NCBI GenBank assembly: GCA_022570795.1
Contig: JAKUDP010000003.1
Span: 1,984,001-2,048,000, forward strand
Length of the DNA stretch: 64,000 nucleotides
Reading direction: 5' to 3'
Source of the DNA: Sphaerulina vaccinii
Taxonomy: Eukaryota > Ascomycota > Dothideomycetes > Mycosphaerellales > Mycosphaerellaceae
Every line of letters begins with the position of its first letter. The first letter of the stretch is position 1. Below, piece after piece: positions 33,632 through 46,200 of this stretch. Below the pieces are notes generated by a model, which was not told the DNA's origin, ran no database searches, and was given only the letters and a program-made list of their open reading frames with translations. Position numbers and translations under genes: made by a program.

Positions 33632-34632
33632 TCAGCAATGCCATGGTGCTATCATCATATCAGTCAGGATGAGAAAATCGGCCATCACGCGACAAGCACC
33701 AGTCCGACCTCTTCCTGGCGTTCTGCTAGCCGCATGCTACTGCAGCTAAGAGTAGCAAACTCACTGGCATAAGTGGACATCAGCGAGTACATGCCCGAGG
33801 CGCCTTTCTCACTCGAGACTCCAGAAGGTCTCGCACCGGCAAAAGCCCCTCATGCACACTACTCCTGGCTACATACAAGCAAATCCACCATCAATATGCC
33901 CACAGGGCTGAGATGCCTTCTTGAACCCAGAAGTGCTGCACAGACACGGAGCGCAAAAGTAGCCTGTGGCTCAGTCTGTCTTCGCACGTGTGGTCTGGAC
34001 GGGAGCACGAGCAGAGGCATTCCTCACCTCATATGGCCAGCATCACTGGTTCACTGTCTTGGCGCCCACCTCCTTGAAGTCCTTGAGCACTCCGAGAAAG
34101 GCACCCACAGTAGAGCGACTAGAAAGCGAGCGTGAAGGTCTCAATGCAAAGGCAGGAGAGGATCGAGTCATGTCACTTGAAATTGCGGAAGAAGAGGGAG
34201 AAGGTATATAGCAGATGCGGTTGCGATGCGAGGTAGAGACAGAATGTGTAGACAAGTTCTCAGTCTTTCGAAGAGGTCTTCATCGCTTCACAATTTGCCA
34301 TTCTACAGATTACCGAGGCTCGCATTGGTGAATGTGGAAGATGTTCGTAGACTGTTGTCTCGTGAAAGTGAAATTTGTCCCACCACTTTTGCATGAAGTG
34401 GATCGCGCGCGGCAGGCACGTCTTCCAACCTCCAGCTTCACTTGGAGGAGCAACACCATTGACACCACAGCAACCTCTCCACAACAACCACCGCGGACAC
34501 AACGAACGCACCACGACATCTCCGACACGAACAGCTCTTCATACCACCACTGACTGGCACGACATCTCCTCCAGCGCTCGAGGCGCATAGCTGCGAACAG
34601 ACGCGCTTCTCTCACCACGCTCGTCCCTCGCT
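33632..34632. other. Region between a small hypothetical gene and TAF6
   Basis: Plus-strand frames 33773-34135 and 33966-34211 (ending in an acidic LEIAEEEGEGI) may belong to a small gene, but I found no consistent joining of the two. The last 300 bases are the CA/CT-rich leader of TAF6. Confidence 0.35.
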
Positions 34633-35994
34633 ATGGCGTCCTCAGTGTGGAATCCAGAAAACGTGACAGACGTTGCAGAGTCCGTGGGCATCGCCGCACT
34701 GAATCGCGATGTTGCGGAACATCTGGCGCGAGATGTGGAATATCGCATTAGCCAAGTGCTGGAAGAAGCGCTGAAGTTCATGCGCCATGCGAAACGAACA
34801 ACTCTCACCACTCAGGACATCTCTCAGGCGCTGCGAGTGCTGGACGTCGAGCCGCTATATGGATATGAGTCAACACGACCGTTGCGCTTTGGTGAGGCCT
34901 CGATAGGACCAGGCCAGCCGCTCTTCTACGTGGAAGACGAGGAGGTGGACTTCGAGAAATTGATTAATGCTCCATTACCCAGAGTCCCGCGCGAGGTCAG
35001 CTTCACTGGTCACTGGCTAGCTGTGGAGGGCGTGCAGCCTAGTATACCGCAGAACCCAACACAAGCAGATCAGAGAGGGCAGGAATTGGCAGGGAAAGGA
35101 CAAGGAGCCAACACTCTGGCTGCACTCAGTGGGAACGACAACGTGGCCGTCAAGCCGCTCGTCAAACATGTGCTATCTAAGGAATTGCAACTGTATTTCG
35201 AGCGGATCTGCGCTGCCATCCTGGACGAAGAGAACAACGAATATCAAACAGCTGCTTTTGCATCGCTCAGGTCGGATCCCGGTCTACACCAGCTGGTACC
35301 TTACTTCATCCAATTCATCGCGGATAAGGTCACACACAATCTAAAGTCTCTCTTCATTTTGGCACAAAGTATGCGAATGGTGGAATCGCTACTCTCCAAC
35401 GCAAGCCTCTACATCGCACCTTACGTGTCTTCGCTGATACCTGCTATCCTGACATGCGTGGTCGGCAAGCATTTGGGCGCTCCTTCGAAAGACCAAGGCG
35501 AAGGACACTTTGCGCTTCGAGCGTTTTCCAGCAGCTTGCTTTCGAGGATCGCGAAAAAGTACGGAGATAGCTCCTCCACGCTAAAGCCTCGAATAGCCAG
35601 AGCTTGTCTGAAGCACTTCCTTGACTCGCACAAGCCCTTCGGCACCCACTATGGCGCCGTGCTGGGACTCACGACGATAGCTGGACCTGCTGGTGTGCGC
35701 TCACTCATACTGCCGAATCTCAAGGCATATGATATGCACCTCCAGGAAGGCCTCAAGGACGATGCCAAGCGAGCGCATGCGCTGAAAGTGGTGGAAGCAA
35801 TCGTTCAGGCACTCGAAACGCTCGAACAGGACGCCATCAAGTACAATACGGCACAGACGAATGGGCATGCTGAAGGTGATGCGCTCAAGGAGAGACTGAA
35901 TGAGTTACTGGGGGAGGCTGTTGCGCAGGCTGTTCTGGAGAAGGAACGGCCAACCCTGGTGCATGCTGTGCTGGAAAAGGACGTCGAGCTATGA
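34633..35994 (+). CDS. TAF6: Transcription initiation factor TFIID subunit 6
   Basis: TFIID (and in yeast SAGA) core subunit; its histone fold pairs with TAF9. Single exon of 453 residues. N-terminal histone fold: WNPENVTDVAESVGIAALNR, then VEYRISQVLEEALKFMRHAK and TTQDISQALRVLDVEPLYGY. The conserved linker FTGHWLAVEGVQPSIPQNP is diagnostic. The C-terminal HEAT-repeat domain starts near KHVLSKELQLYFERI and includes YFIQFIADKVTHNLK, KHLGAPSKDQGEGHFALR and HYGAVLGLTTIAGPAGVRSL. The length is normal for fungi, the start is the first Met of the conserved fold, and no introns are needed. Confidence 0.97.
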   Translation: MASSVWNPENVTDVAESVGIAALNRDVAEHLARDVEYRISQVLEEALKFMRHAKRTTLTTQDISQALRVLDVEPLYGYESTRPLRFGEASIGPGQPLFYVEDEEVDFEKLINAPLPRVPREVSFTGHWLAVEGVQPSIPQNPTQADQRGQELAGKGQGANTLAALSGNDNVAVKPLVKHVLSKELQLYFERICAAILDEENNEYQTAAFASLRSDPGLHQLVPYFIQFIADKVTHNLKSLFILAQSMRMVESLLSNASLYIAPYVSSLIPAILTCVVGKHLGAPSKDQGEGHFALRAFSSSLLSRIAKKYGDSSSTLKPRIARACLKHFLDSHKPFGTHYGAVLGLTTIAGPAGVRSLILPNLKAYDMHLQEGLKDDAKRAHALKVVEAIVQALETLEQDAIKYNTAQTNGHAEGDALKERLNELLGEAVAQAVLEKERPTLVHAVLEKDVEL

Positions 35995-36278
35995 TGTACT
36001 GTGCTACAGTAGGAATGAAATTGGCGAACAGAAGCCGCTACCACAAACAAAAGGATGGGATGTGTGAGTCTTAGCGAAGGCGTTTTGGGTATGATACAGG
36101 GCTGTAGTAATAGCCTTCCTTCATGCATGACCTACGAAATGGACATATGAGTATCAAGCAGTACTTCCTACATTTCTATTTCAGCTACTGACAATCGCTG
36201 AGCTGGGCACATGAGCTCATCCAAAGTGCAGCGGTAATTTCCTGGTGTCATCGTCGCATTTCTGGCATTTCCATTACC

Positions 36279-36668
36279 TCACCCTCTCTCCTGCACTCTT
36301 GTCTCAAACGGCCTTGCCGTAGCAATCCACAAAGCCAATGTCCCCAGACCATAATTCAACCACACCATCCATGGAGCTCCTGCGCGATAGCACGCGAACA
36401 GACTAGAGACACCCATGGAAAGCACTGCGAACACCTCGAACGAAGGGTCTGGAGAAGGTGGTCGGAGGCTGCTGCGTACGCATAGATAGCATGAGGCGAA
36501 GAGGTATAGACTTGTTAGTCGATGCAGGAGTGGAGTGTCGTTCAGGTATTCGATGCTTTGTGAGATTATGACACAGATGATGAGGATGGATGTGGCTTTC
36601 CGAAGGGAGAGCGGGATGTTGTTGTTGTTGTTATTGTTGTTGTTGTCATTGTCGTTGTTGGAGGCCAT
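36279..36668 (-). CDS. Small multi-pass membrane protein, unknown function
   Basis: A 129-residue protein with about four hydrophobic segments: ATSILIICVIISQSIEYL, LTSLYLFASCYLCVR, VFAVLSMGVSSLFACYRAG and MVWLNYGLGTLALWIATAR. A poly-Asn/Asp tract follows the start Met, encoded by a (GTT)n-type microsatellite (plus-strand reading). I do not recognise the family. It is tail-to-tail with TAF6, about 285 bases away. Confidence 0.6.
   Translation of the reverse strand: MASNNDNDNNNNNNNNNIPLSLRKATSILIICVIISQSIEYLNDTPLLHRLTSLYLFASCYLCVRSSLRPPSPDPSFEVFAVLSMGVSSLFACYRAGAPWMVWLNYGLGTLALWIATARPFETRVQERG
36618..36660. repeat. GTT/AAC trinucleotide microsatellite in the coding region
   Basis: A nearly perfect GTT run with ATT, CAT and CGT interruptions, encoding the Asn/Asp tract of the small membrane protein on the minus strand. 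Length polymorphism between strains is likely. Confidence 0.85.
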
Positions 36669-37863
36669 GTTCGGAGTTCCTTCCTGTTCGTGAGGATAGG
36701 ATATGAGTGCTGGCTGGCTGGCTGGCCTTGAGCGGGTTCAACAGCCTTGATGATGAAGTTGTATAATTCGATGCCAGTCGGAAGTTGTTTGCAGCGACGC
36801 TGATGAATTGAACAGGAACCTGGTCGATGATGATGCGATTCAAGTTGGATAGACACCCTGCCAGCTTAGTAACAACGACTGTTCACTCCCAGACACGATT
36901 CACGGTATCATGTTGCCAAGTACACAAGCAACAGGCTTGTTGTGCAAGACAGTGGAGCTTCGCGCCGATCTTCACGAGGACGGCTTCCATGTGCCTAGCT
37001 TCCGCCCTATGTCCGGGAGCGACATGCTCAAGCGACCAGCGTGATCCTTCTGAAGACGATCTCTGCGGATCAATCATGCAGTCTGATGTTTGATAGACAT
37101 CATGTGTCCTGGTAGCAAGGCGAAAGGGTAGATTGCTGGGCTTGGAGCTGAACTCGTGGACTTCGACTGCTCCCAGGTCGATCTTTGCCTGATGGGCTCG
37201 ACTATTGCTGAATCGAACTGGGCAACATCACTGGGAATTCCAACTACTGTGGGTTCTCGAGAATACGACAGCAGGCTTGCCAACCCAGGGTATGCCGTAC
37301 CAGACTGAGAGTGTGCTGCAAGCCTGTAGGGCTGTAGACGCTCGAATGTAGGCAGTGTCCGCGGAGACGAGTACAACACTGCAATCTCAATGGGCTGAAG
37401 ATCATCTCGTATACTGCTTCGCAAAGCTTAGATTTCCACGAGGGTGTAGACGAGCCACATGGTCTGTCTTTCGCACGTTGTCTAGCTCGTTGATCAGCGA
37501 AATACCAACACAGGGTAAAGAGATCTCGCGACCCCCATGCCATCATGTGTATAGACCTCCTTCTCCATCTGGTCCGACGTTGCATGGCTACGCCGATCTG
37601 TGGGCAGGATACTCACGATAGTCTGTGGACCTGCAGCAGAAGCGTAGCATCGAAGGTCAATGGTCATGACCTTTTGGCATCATCTCTAAATCCTCCGGAC
37701 AGAGCGGCAGCGATGTTCTCAGAAAGTGCATTGGCACAGTCGGTGCAGTCTTGAGAGATGTGACTACAAAAGGTCAGTAATGTGCACTCACTGGAAGATG
37801 TGGCAATCACGATCACATCCCAACAGCCTCGAATCAGACTCCACAACTTTCGAATCGCACAAG
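36669..37863. other. Intergenic region
   Basis: 1.2 kb between the small membrane protein and the secreted Cys-rich protein. Only short overlapping frames without motifs. GGCTGGCTGGCTGG near 36710 is a short tetranucleotide repeat. Confidence 0.5.
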
Positions 37864-38487
37864 ATGAAGACCTTCACATCCACTCTTCTCGCGGCCTGAG
37901 CCATAGGTGCCAACGCCGCCGCCATGCCATCATCCCAACAAGTGACTACCGTCGCTGGCAAGCTGGCACCAGACAACTTCGGCTTCATCGACATCACCAA
38001 TGGCATTCCTCAAGGCCCACCAGTCATCATGACCTCCGCTGCCAGGTCATCGCCCCTCGAGGCCCGCAGAAACGTCGATCACTGTATCAGAGACCCAGCA
38101 CGATCCGGAGTCTGCGTCGGTGTAGCTTCAGTCCTTGCCGCAGTCGGAAGTGCAATCGCCTCAAACCTGAAAACTTCATCTAACAATCACGATTGTTCTA
38201 CGCATACTGGTTCCATTGACAATGTAACTTGGTCGACATACGCCACTGGTCAGAACTGCGATACTACAGCACAACTAAGCACCATTGCTGGATCTATTGA
38301 TAACTATATGAGAGCCCAGAATGACAATATCTGTGGTACTCACTGTATTAAGTTGACGCATGGGGGAACTTGGACTGGATATGTGACTTTGGCTCCCGCT
38401 GGGACGGATTTGAGTAGTTATTATTGTGGATCTTCGTCAACGTTTGGGTCTTGTGGGACTGGAGGTGAGGGTGACAATCACAACTAG
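37864..38487 (+). CDS. Cys-rich secreted protein; in-frame UGA in the putative signal peptide
   Basis: From ATG 37864 the sequence reads MKTFTSTLLAA, then TGA (37897-37899), then AIGANAAA and Met (37924), after which 187 residues follow in the same frame. The first part is an evident signal peptide cut by a stop. The mature region is Cys-rich and Thr/Ser/Gly-rich, with CIRDPARSGVCVGVASVL, HDCSTHTGSIDNVTWS, YATGQNCDTTAQLSTIAG and GTHCIKLTHGGTWTGYV. It resembles a widespread fungal family of small secreted proteins (CSS2-like, from memory, low confidence). As it stands, translation from Met 37924 would make a cytosolic protein. It could be a pseudogenised effector-like gene, a missed upstream exon or stop readthrough. 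Confidence 0.6.
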
Positions 38488-38775
38488 AGTGATGTGATGT
38501 AGTATATGATGTTTTTGAGATGAGGTTGATGTATATAGGAGGCAGAAAGGTTGGAAGTGGAAAGAACGGACTCCAAAGCCGACGACAGCCAAGACTTTTC
38601 AATTTCAAAGCAGAAAAGACTTCTTCCTGTGACTGTGGCTTGTTGATGACCAAAGGGCGTGTTGATCAGCGAAAGGTCTCATCGTACCATAGGAAATGAC
38701 ATTCTACCAATATTTGAATCAGTAGGTGCTAACATTCTTCCTCCCATCTAATACTCACATCCACTCCACATCACC

Positions 38776-40200
38776 ATGCAAGCCCTCCAAGACCACCACT
38801 CCAACAACAACAACATCGAACTGGCCAATCTCCCAAACACCTCAGCATCATCATCATCCAAGAACTCCTCATCCTCATCCCTCCCGCTAAACGCTCAAGA
38901 TGCTCTCCCACCCACCGACGGCGGTCGAGGAGCCTGGATCGCCCTCTTCGGCTCTTTCCTCAGCAACATGTTGGTTTGGGGTTTCGCGCTCTCCTTCGGA
39001 GTCTTACAAGAATACTACACAACCCACGAGCCATTCTCTTCCACTCCAGGAGGCATCGCTGCAATCGGAACGACTTGCACAGGAATAATGTATCTCACCA
39101 TGCCAGTTTTTCTAGCAGCTTTCCAGAGATGGCCGAGGATGAGACAGTATTCTTTGTGGGGGAGTTTGCCGGTCGTGGCGGTGAGTCTGGTAGGGGCGAG
39201 TTTTACGAATTCTGTGCCACAACTTCTGGTCTGCCAGGGAATCTTTTATGGACTCGCTGGAAATGCTCTGGTTATGCCGAGTGTGAATCTTGTGAATGAG
39301 TGGTGGATTAGGAAGAGAGGTTTAGCGATTGGGATTGCTATTGCTGGAGATGGGACAGGAGGTGTTATAATGCCGTTGTTATTGCAGGCTCTGTTGTCTG
39401 CTGTCGGTTTTCGATGGGTGAGTTACCCACTTCTTCTTAATCTGACCGATCGATCTTGACCGACTGACTGCTAATGACAGACTCTACGAATTGTCGCAGC
39501 CATGATCTGCACCCTCTCTCTCCCACTAATGTTCATCCTTAAGCCCCGCCTCCCAATCTCAGCAACACACGTGGCTCCTCCAGTCCAGATATCTTTCCTG
39601 CGACATCGCCTCTTCTGGGTCCTGCAACTCTTCAACGTTGTTCAGGCGTTGGGCTACTTCCTACCGATGAACTACCTGCCCACGATCGCAGAGGAGTTTG
39701 GCCTCGGTCATACCTTGGGCTCCCTCACTACAGTCCTAATAAACCTCGGCAGCGTCTTCGCATGCATAGGCGTCGGCTTCTTAGTCGATAGATTTGACAC
39801 TCTGACTGTGATGCTGTCCGTCTCCCTCCTAGCCGCCCTCTCCGTCCTCTTCATCCTAGGCATCAGTATAGCAGTCGCACCACTCTTCATCTTCAGCATA
39901 ATGTACGGACTCACGGCATCTGGTTATTCCTCGCATTGGGGTGGCCTGATTCGAGAAGTACAGAAGGAGCACGAAGGTACTGATGCAAATCTCATCTTTG
40001 GATTACTGGCTGCAGGTCGTGGCGTGGGTTCGATCATTTCCGGGCCGCTGTCGGAGTCGTTGTTGATGGGAAGTCGCACTTGGCAGGACAGCGCAATGTC
40101 TGCGTATAGTAGTGAGTATGGTTCTATTATCATATTCTCCGGGTGTACGGCTTTGGCTGGCGGGCTTAGCTGGTTCGTGAGGAAGGCTGGGATCATATAG
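38776..40200 (+). CDS. MFS monocarboxylate-type transporter (MCT/SLC16-like)
   Basis: A 12-TM carrier of the fungal monocarboxylate permease group. Exons 38776-39417 and 39481-40200 (63-bp intron, GTGAGT, TAATGACAG) give 453 residues. The N-terminus is a Ser/Asn-rich cytosolic tail followed by the family signature GGRGAWIALFGSFLSNMLVW, then GFALSFGVLQEYY, PGGIAAIGTT, GIFYGLAGNALVMPSVNLVN, EWWIRKRGLAIGIAIAGDG and, in exon 2, RLFWVLQLFNVVQALGYFLP. The loop between TM6 and TM7 is short. The substrate is unknown; family members carry monocarboxylates, riboflavin or metabolites. Confidence 0.9.
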
Positions 40201-43200
40201 TGCACTATCTCATCAATCTGAAAGCGCGGAGAAGCTCTCTCGAACTCGAACTCTTCTAGGCAGGGACATCGGCGCGCGCTTCAGGCATTATGAAATTTTA
40301 GGCGTACTGGCAGAGCGACAAGACCAGGCTGAGATCATGTAAGCTGGACGCTGTAACACATCGTGGAGATTTGAAGGAGCTATGGCCGTGGCCGAAAGCT
40401 GTATAGGCATCGAGCGGAGACCTTCCAGGAGGGCTTCACTCAACGATGGTGGTTGCAGAAGAATCGTTGTCGCAAACATCCTACAGGAGAGGAGCGAGGC
40501 TCGAGCTCTCCAGCGCAGTGCCAAAAGCATTTCTAAGGTGATGACTTGCTGCGATGTGAAGTCAGCTTGGGGGCGTGCCATCGAACATCGACCTTGCTGC
40601 GATGACCCTGAAGTATACTTGCTATGGCCTGGAGTCTTGCTCGCGGAGTCAGCTCTCGATAGTAGACATTGAAGGTTTCCTGGTTTCATCCGAGGCCAGG
40701 CACAGAAGCGCAGTCTTGGTCGCATCTCTGGGGTCCTGTTGACTCGATCGAATGTGGTAATGCCACAGCTCAGCTCAGCTCAGCTCAGATTGCGCTGATT
40801 CGATGGCATTTGGTAAACGTTGATACGTCAGAAGCCACTTCCAAAGTAGCTGCAGCAGATCCCCTCAACATCACACGCCTGGCTACATCACATCACGGCA
40901 TGCCGTCGGGCATGATGCTCGCCGTCGGCTTATGTGCAGAGGAGATTGTTCGGGCCCGGCAACGAACGCAGGGCTTTCTTGGTAGGCAGAGGAGGGCTAG
41001 ATGTCTCGTAAGCTTATTGGGCCATCGAGTAGGATTTATCAGAAACAACCAGATCGATCATCATCGGCGCCACTATCGATCGAGTAAGTTGACATCCTGT
41101 AACCTCAAAGTCAATCGCAGCGGAAAGTCTCAGTTGAAGTCTGTGGTCAGGAGATCAGTCAAGCATACTTTTACCTGCATGGGTTGGGCAGCATGGGAGG
41201 GAAGCTCATCCTTTGCAGATGTCGTATTCCAGGAGAAGAATAGGCAAGCCACTAGATCGTGCATTGTAGTCGGGAGGATCTCATCGTGGGTGCATGTGGC
41301 AGGTGGACGCTAGATGATCTGAATCAAGTCAAAGCTTTAGAGAAGTCGGTGAACTTGCTGAGTGGCCAGCGCTCTCAGCCGTGATGAGGAGATGCAAGAA
41401 GCAGATCTTGTCACTGCATTAGGTCAGGAAACGGCTCTCAACCGCAGAACTTGTGGTTGCTATGCTTGGTATTCCCCACATCATGATCACTCAGGTACCT
41501 GAGCGTAGTGTGTGGAGAACGAGGCTTGCGCTTTGCTCGATCTAGGTCTCACAATTCGCATGTGAGCTGTGCTTATGTTTCGGTCCGAACGGTGCGACAA
41601 CTCCTGCCGCCGTAGACACTCAGTAGTGGCGAGGAGAAGTGAGAAACGGAAGTTTTTAGCTTTCTCAATCTCGCGGCGGTCCCGTCCCACGGAGGCACCC
41701 TTATGAAAGAGTTTATCCTCGATCACAGACAGTCAGCAGAAGGCAGTGACATTCTTGTAGGCCAATACTGAACTTGCTCGCTTCGGGAACTGAAAGCGAG
41801 TCAGTGCATTCCTCGACTTGTCCGAAGTAGTAGACATAGGCGACAATATCTATGTTCCAGTGTCGTTGCTGAGGGGTTCGGTACCTGCCTCGTGGGCGCA
41901 AAGTGCCAGATTCGTTTTCGAGGTACAGATGCCGCAGCGACACGGCTGGCTGGGTCGTGTCGTTCTTACAACAGCTGGGCTCCTGTTCGGTGTGATTATG
42001 GCTTCGTCAGAGCTTTGAGCGATGTGCGTTGCTGATGTCTTTGGTCTGTTGAATTGGGAATGACGTTCCCGCATCCTGCGAGATCTCAAAGCGCCGATCG
42101 ATCTGGTTGTTTTTGAGTGTTAGACTCGGCACCAGCCTCATCGTACTAGTGGTCAACTTCCAGGCTACGCCACGACAAAAGTGCCGGGACTGTCCTCTCA
42201 CTACCATCATACTCATAGCAGGCTGTCTTCCACTCTCAGCATCGTCAGCTGGCATATACTGCTTTGACGAGAGGTTCTCCGTTTCAGTGGCGACTACTGC
42301 ACCAATCCCTGACACTCTGTTGCGGCGCATAGCTACATAGACCCTCTGCACGGGCTTGGACCTCTGTTGCAATTCATCTTCACATGATATTCTGATTGTC
42401 TGGAAGCGGGCGGGTATGATCGGAGGCGCAATCCTGATAGCATGAGTCGTTGACTGGTACCAACCTTGTGGAGTTCCAGCTGGGCGGATGGAGTATCCCG
42501 TCTGCTGGTGCTGTGCGCTGCGAACTGAAACAGCGTGCTGATGAGGATTGCAGGGTGTGGCGGAGCCGCAATCAGTCGCCAGTAGTGCGAACAGGATGGG
42601 CCGCAGTCTGTCAGCGGCTGTGCCATCAAGCTGAGTACTACTTGACAGCGTTGTCAAATCGTTGGTTGTGCAGGTGAAGCGCCGGGGCTGAGAGAGCACA
42701 GCGCTCTTGCTTAGGAACTGATGAAGCACGTCCTGCTGGAAGGGAGACAAGCTCAAGAGTGCTTTCGTTACGAATGGGTCGCTACTCATCACTCGGATGT
42801 TATTGAGGGGTTGTTCGTAGCTGCTGCCAGTATCGTTGCATGCGTTGTTCTAGATGCTAGATCGACAGAGCCTCTCAAGCAGTCCCAGAACAGGTCAACT
42901 TCAAGCATACCAACTTGCAGGTAACAATGGCAGCATGACTTAACTCGACTCGCACAGTGGCCTTCAAGGACCACTGTCCTTTGGCGGAGGTCCGGTTTTT
43001 CCTTGCTAGACGTCCAGGCAGGCTCGGATCCAGCTGCGCGACATGCGACAAGCACACAAGCAATCTCGCTGGACTTGTGCAGCTCTCTCATGCAGGACTG
43101 CCGATCTTTCACAAGCACGCACGGCGATAGCTGTGCATGGCACCAATTTGGCAATATCGTATTGAGGCAATCCTTGAGGCTTTGGAGGCTCTTCAGACTT

Positions 43201-46200
43201 CTGAGGCTCCTTTTGTGTTGTTCGAATCAAACTTGTCGAAGTCTCTCGGAGCATTCGCGTGTCATGAGACAACAGCGATGAAGCATGTTCGGATCTGCGG
43301 CCGCACGTCCCTTGGCTCGTCTTCGTCGCTCTTGTTCACGGGAAAACTGTTTTCAGCAGCATGGCTGCTGAATCTGGTAGGTTTCGTCACCTCGTCCCAG
43401 CACTGTGGCTCATGTGCGAAGCTATTGAGGCACAGTCGTATGTCTCAGCTGCTTCAAACTTCTTCATGTGCTGTGACAAATGTTGCAGCTGTACACGCAG
43501 CAGCTCTTCTGCTGCTCTACTATCAGTGCGATCGAACTTGTAGAGGACTGTTGGTTCTCTTGGTGCACTTCTTGAAGTCAGTCATATTGATGTATCACTG
43601 AGAGCACTTTAGCTAGTCCTCGATATGGTTCGGGTAGAGTTCTGTCCTTAACTTCTTGCGGCTCGCACCTGCGTCAAGCTTGAAAAGGCATGACCTCCGC
43701 AACTCTGTTCGTCGGGGCTCTGACCTTTCGGTGCCGGGTCCTAGTTGGGTAAGAATGAGCTACCGGCATGGTTAACGATTTCCAGTATGGTTAACCTGAG
43801 GCGCAGACAAGATTCTTGTTTTGTAAAGGTTTGCTTTCCCAAAGTGTCGTAGTCGTGACTGTCGCGCTATCGCGGGATGACCTTGGTTTGACCTCGTCTA
43901 TGCAGATGCTTCTGCGCGCGGGCAAGCCGGCTACGCATGCGAGTGGATCTCCAAGAAGTGCAGAGTATTTCAAATGATCGCGAGACACACATTCGATCGC
44001 ATGGTGTGGTGTTGGCGGTGACAGAGACTAACAGCATTCACGAACGCGCAAGCAAAGTCAACGCGTGGTGGACAAGTGGTTGATCTCCGGCAAGTCAATT
44101 TACTTTTCGAACGTGAACCCGGGACTGGCGTCGATCTGGCAAGACGGATGTCGAGTCCCGAATGGCTGCTCCACAAAGCCAGGATCTCGTAGGTGCGGCT
44201 CTTGTAAACTCTGAGTTCTGTTTCTGATATTCAGCCTCAAGGGGTTCAGCAATAGCCACACTCCTAATTCGAGCTTGGTATGGCTTGCAGTCGAGAGAAT
44301 CGGAACTTCATTCTGTCCTGTGGTGATTCATAAAATCAAGGGTGCTGCAATCCAATGCACTCATGATAGCTGTGATGACCCTAGAAAAGACAGCTCAGAG
44401 CTAAATGCGAGTCGTGCGATTCCAAGCATGCATGTATGTACCGTGCTGGTTGGCTTGATATGCCGGCGGCCATGCTGTCGGGTGCCGAGGAGGTCGAGCC
44501 CGCTCTACTCTCAACTGTCTCGCACTGCATTCAGCCGGACGATCTCGTACAACGCAGCGCATTCTGCAGGCATGTTGGTCATGAACAGCCCCTCGCTAAT
44601 AATACTTTGTTACAGTGTCAGATGTACTTCAAGGATAGAGCCGAATTGTGCCAGAGCCATTCTTATGTCAGCTGGTCGCGTACTTACTTTTGCACCTGCA
44701 TTGTGCCTCCTCGAGCATCCGGCGCTAAGGGGTGTCTGGTCGTGACGCCATCCATCGGGTCTTTCTGTCTCATCCTGGACGAGAACGTCTCGAACCAAAG
44801 GACCACCGCACTCAGCCAAATCGGAACGTGAATGGTTTGCCGCGAGATTGTTGTCCGGAGTCTCATACGATTCACCGCACCGGTACATGCGTTGCTGGTA
44901 CTCGGGCAGTGCGAACAAAGTACCGTGGTCATCGTTACTGCAAAATTGGCAAGCTGTCGACAAGCTACAAAAATCCTCCGAATAGTGTGCTGTGTACATC
45001 ATAAGGTTTGCCTGGTGTCCATCTCAGTACGAACGTGAGCCACTTCAGAGCTTCTAGCTTGACGTCAGCTGCCACAGTCCAAGAGGCATGAGAGGAGAGG
45101 AGTGCTAGCTAGGTTTGAATCCTGCGGAGGTGTGAGAGGCGCTTCACGCGCTGCGCCTGAAATAATCTGGTGACGTTCTAGTCGCCTCTTCCGCACGCTT
45201 CGCAACGGCCGCCAGTTCTCGCTTGATATCGGCTTGCCGACGGCTCATCTCGAGACAGAACCAGGCAGGCGACCGTGTTGCGTGCTGTCGTGCTGGTGAT
45301 GAGCCAGACCCACACAGCTGCGAGTCGCGAACGTTGCAGGCATGCGCAGAGGGTCTCCCAGACGGGCCGAGACCAGGTGAAGTCGATGGGGGCCCTGTTC
45401 AGTAGTAAATGCCGCGTCGGGACTAGACAGTCCACCGTCAAGTGAGCACAGTGAGTGGTGGAGAGTGGAGAGAGGTTGGCAAGCATATTGAGACTTGGCG
45501 CGTTAAGCTGTTGACAGGCATGAAAGCGAGGCCAGCGACTGTCGACGGGAGCGATCTTTTTGGAGGCGCCGTGTGTGGCCACCACCAAAGCTTTTTGCGT
45601 CAACCTACTGTTTCGAGAGATGTGTGGCGTTTCATTGGACAACGCGTGGACGAGCTGGTGGTTGCATACTTACGACTTGCGGGCATGTCCTGGTCTGGTC
45701 TATCTGAGTGGATGGCGTCGCATGCTGTGCACTGTGGCGTGCCGTCGATGGACTGCCCTCTTCCACGATCGCGTCTAGGTACGGTATCTACACACACTGC
45801 TCGTGATGCATGCTCGATGACAGGGAATAGACTTCTGGAGCCAGCGCTCGATCTTGCCGTCTGCCGAACACGCTCCACACCAGCAACAAGGACTTCTGCT
45901 GCTTGCTGATGATGTCCCTGTACATACATGCACATCTGCACTGCAGCACGTACCAGCCCATGTCTCTGCCTGCCGCGAACCTTGCACGTTCGCCTCTCAA
46001 AGCTTCTCGCTACTGCAGCGGGAGCAGCGCTCACAGGCCTCGTTCTGCCTCCGCTGGCAAGAGATCAACAGCGATCCAGGGTGCATGCTCGTCGGCGTGC
46101 GTTGCCGTTCGCCTGGCTTCGAAGGATCACGCGCGGGCAGCATGCATGCATGCAAGCCTCTGGGCTGCGCGCCATCATCGAGATCGGAGGGGCTTCTTGG

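Noticed and set aside
42007..42792. 261-codon minus-strand frame in the gene-poor tract
   Set aside because: No recognisable domain, Ser/Arg/Gln-biased composition, and competing frames on the other strand. Left as non-coding, though conservation data could reverse this.
46135..46160. GCATGCATGCATGC palindrome as a regulatory or mobile-element end
   Set aside because: A short simple-sequence palindrome without a partner or flanking duplication.
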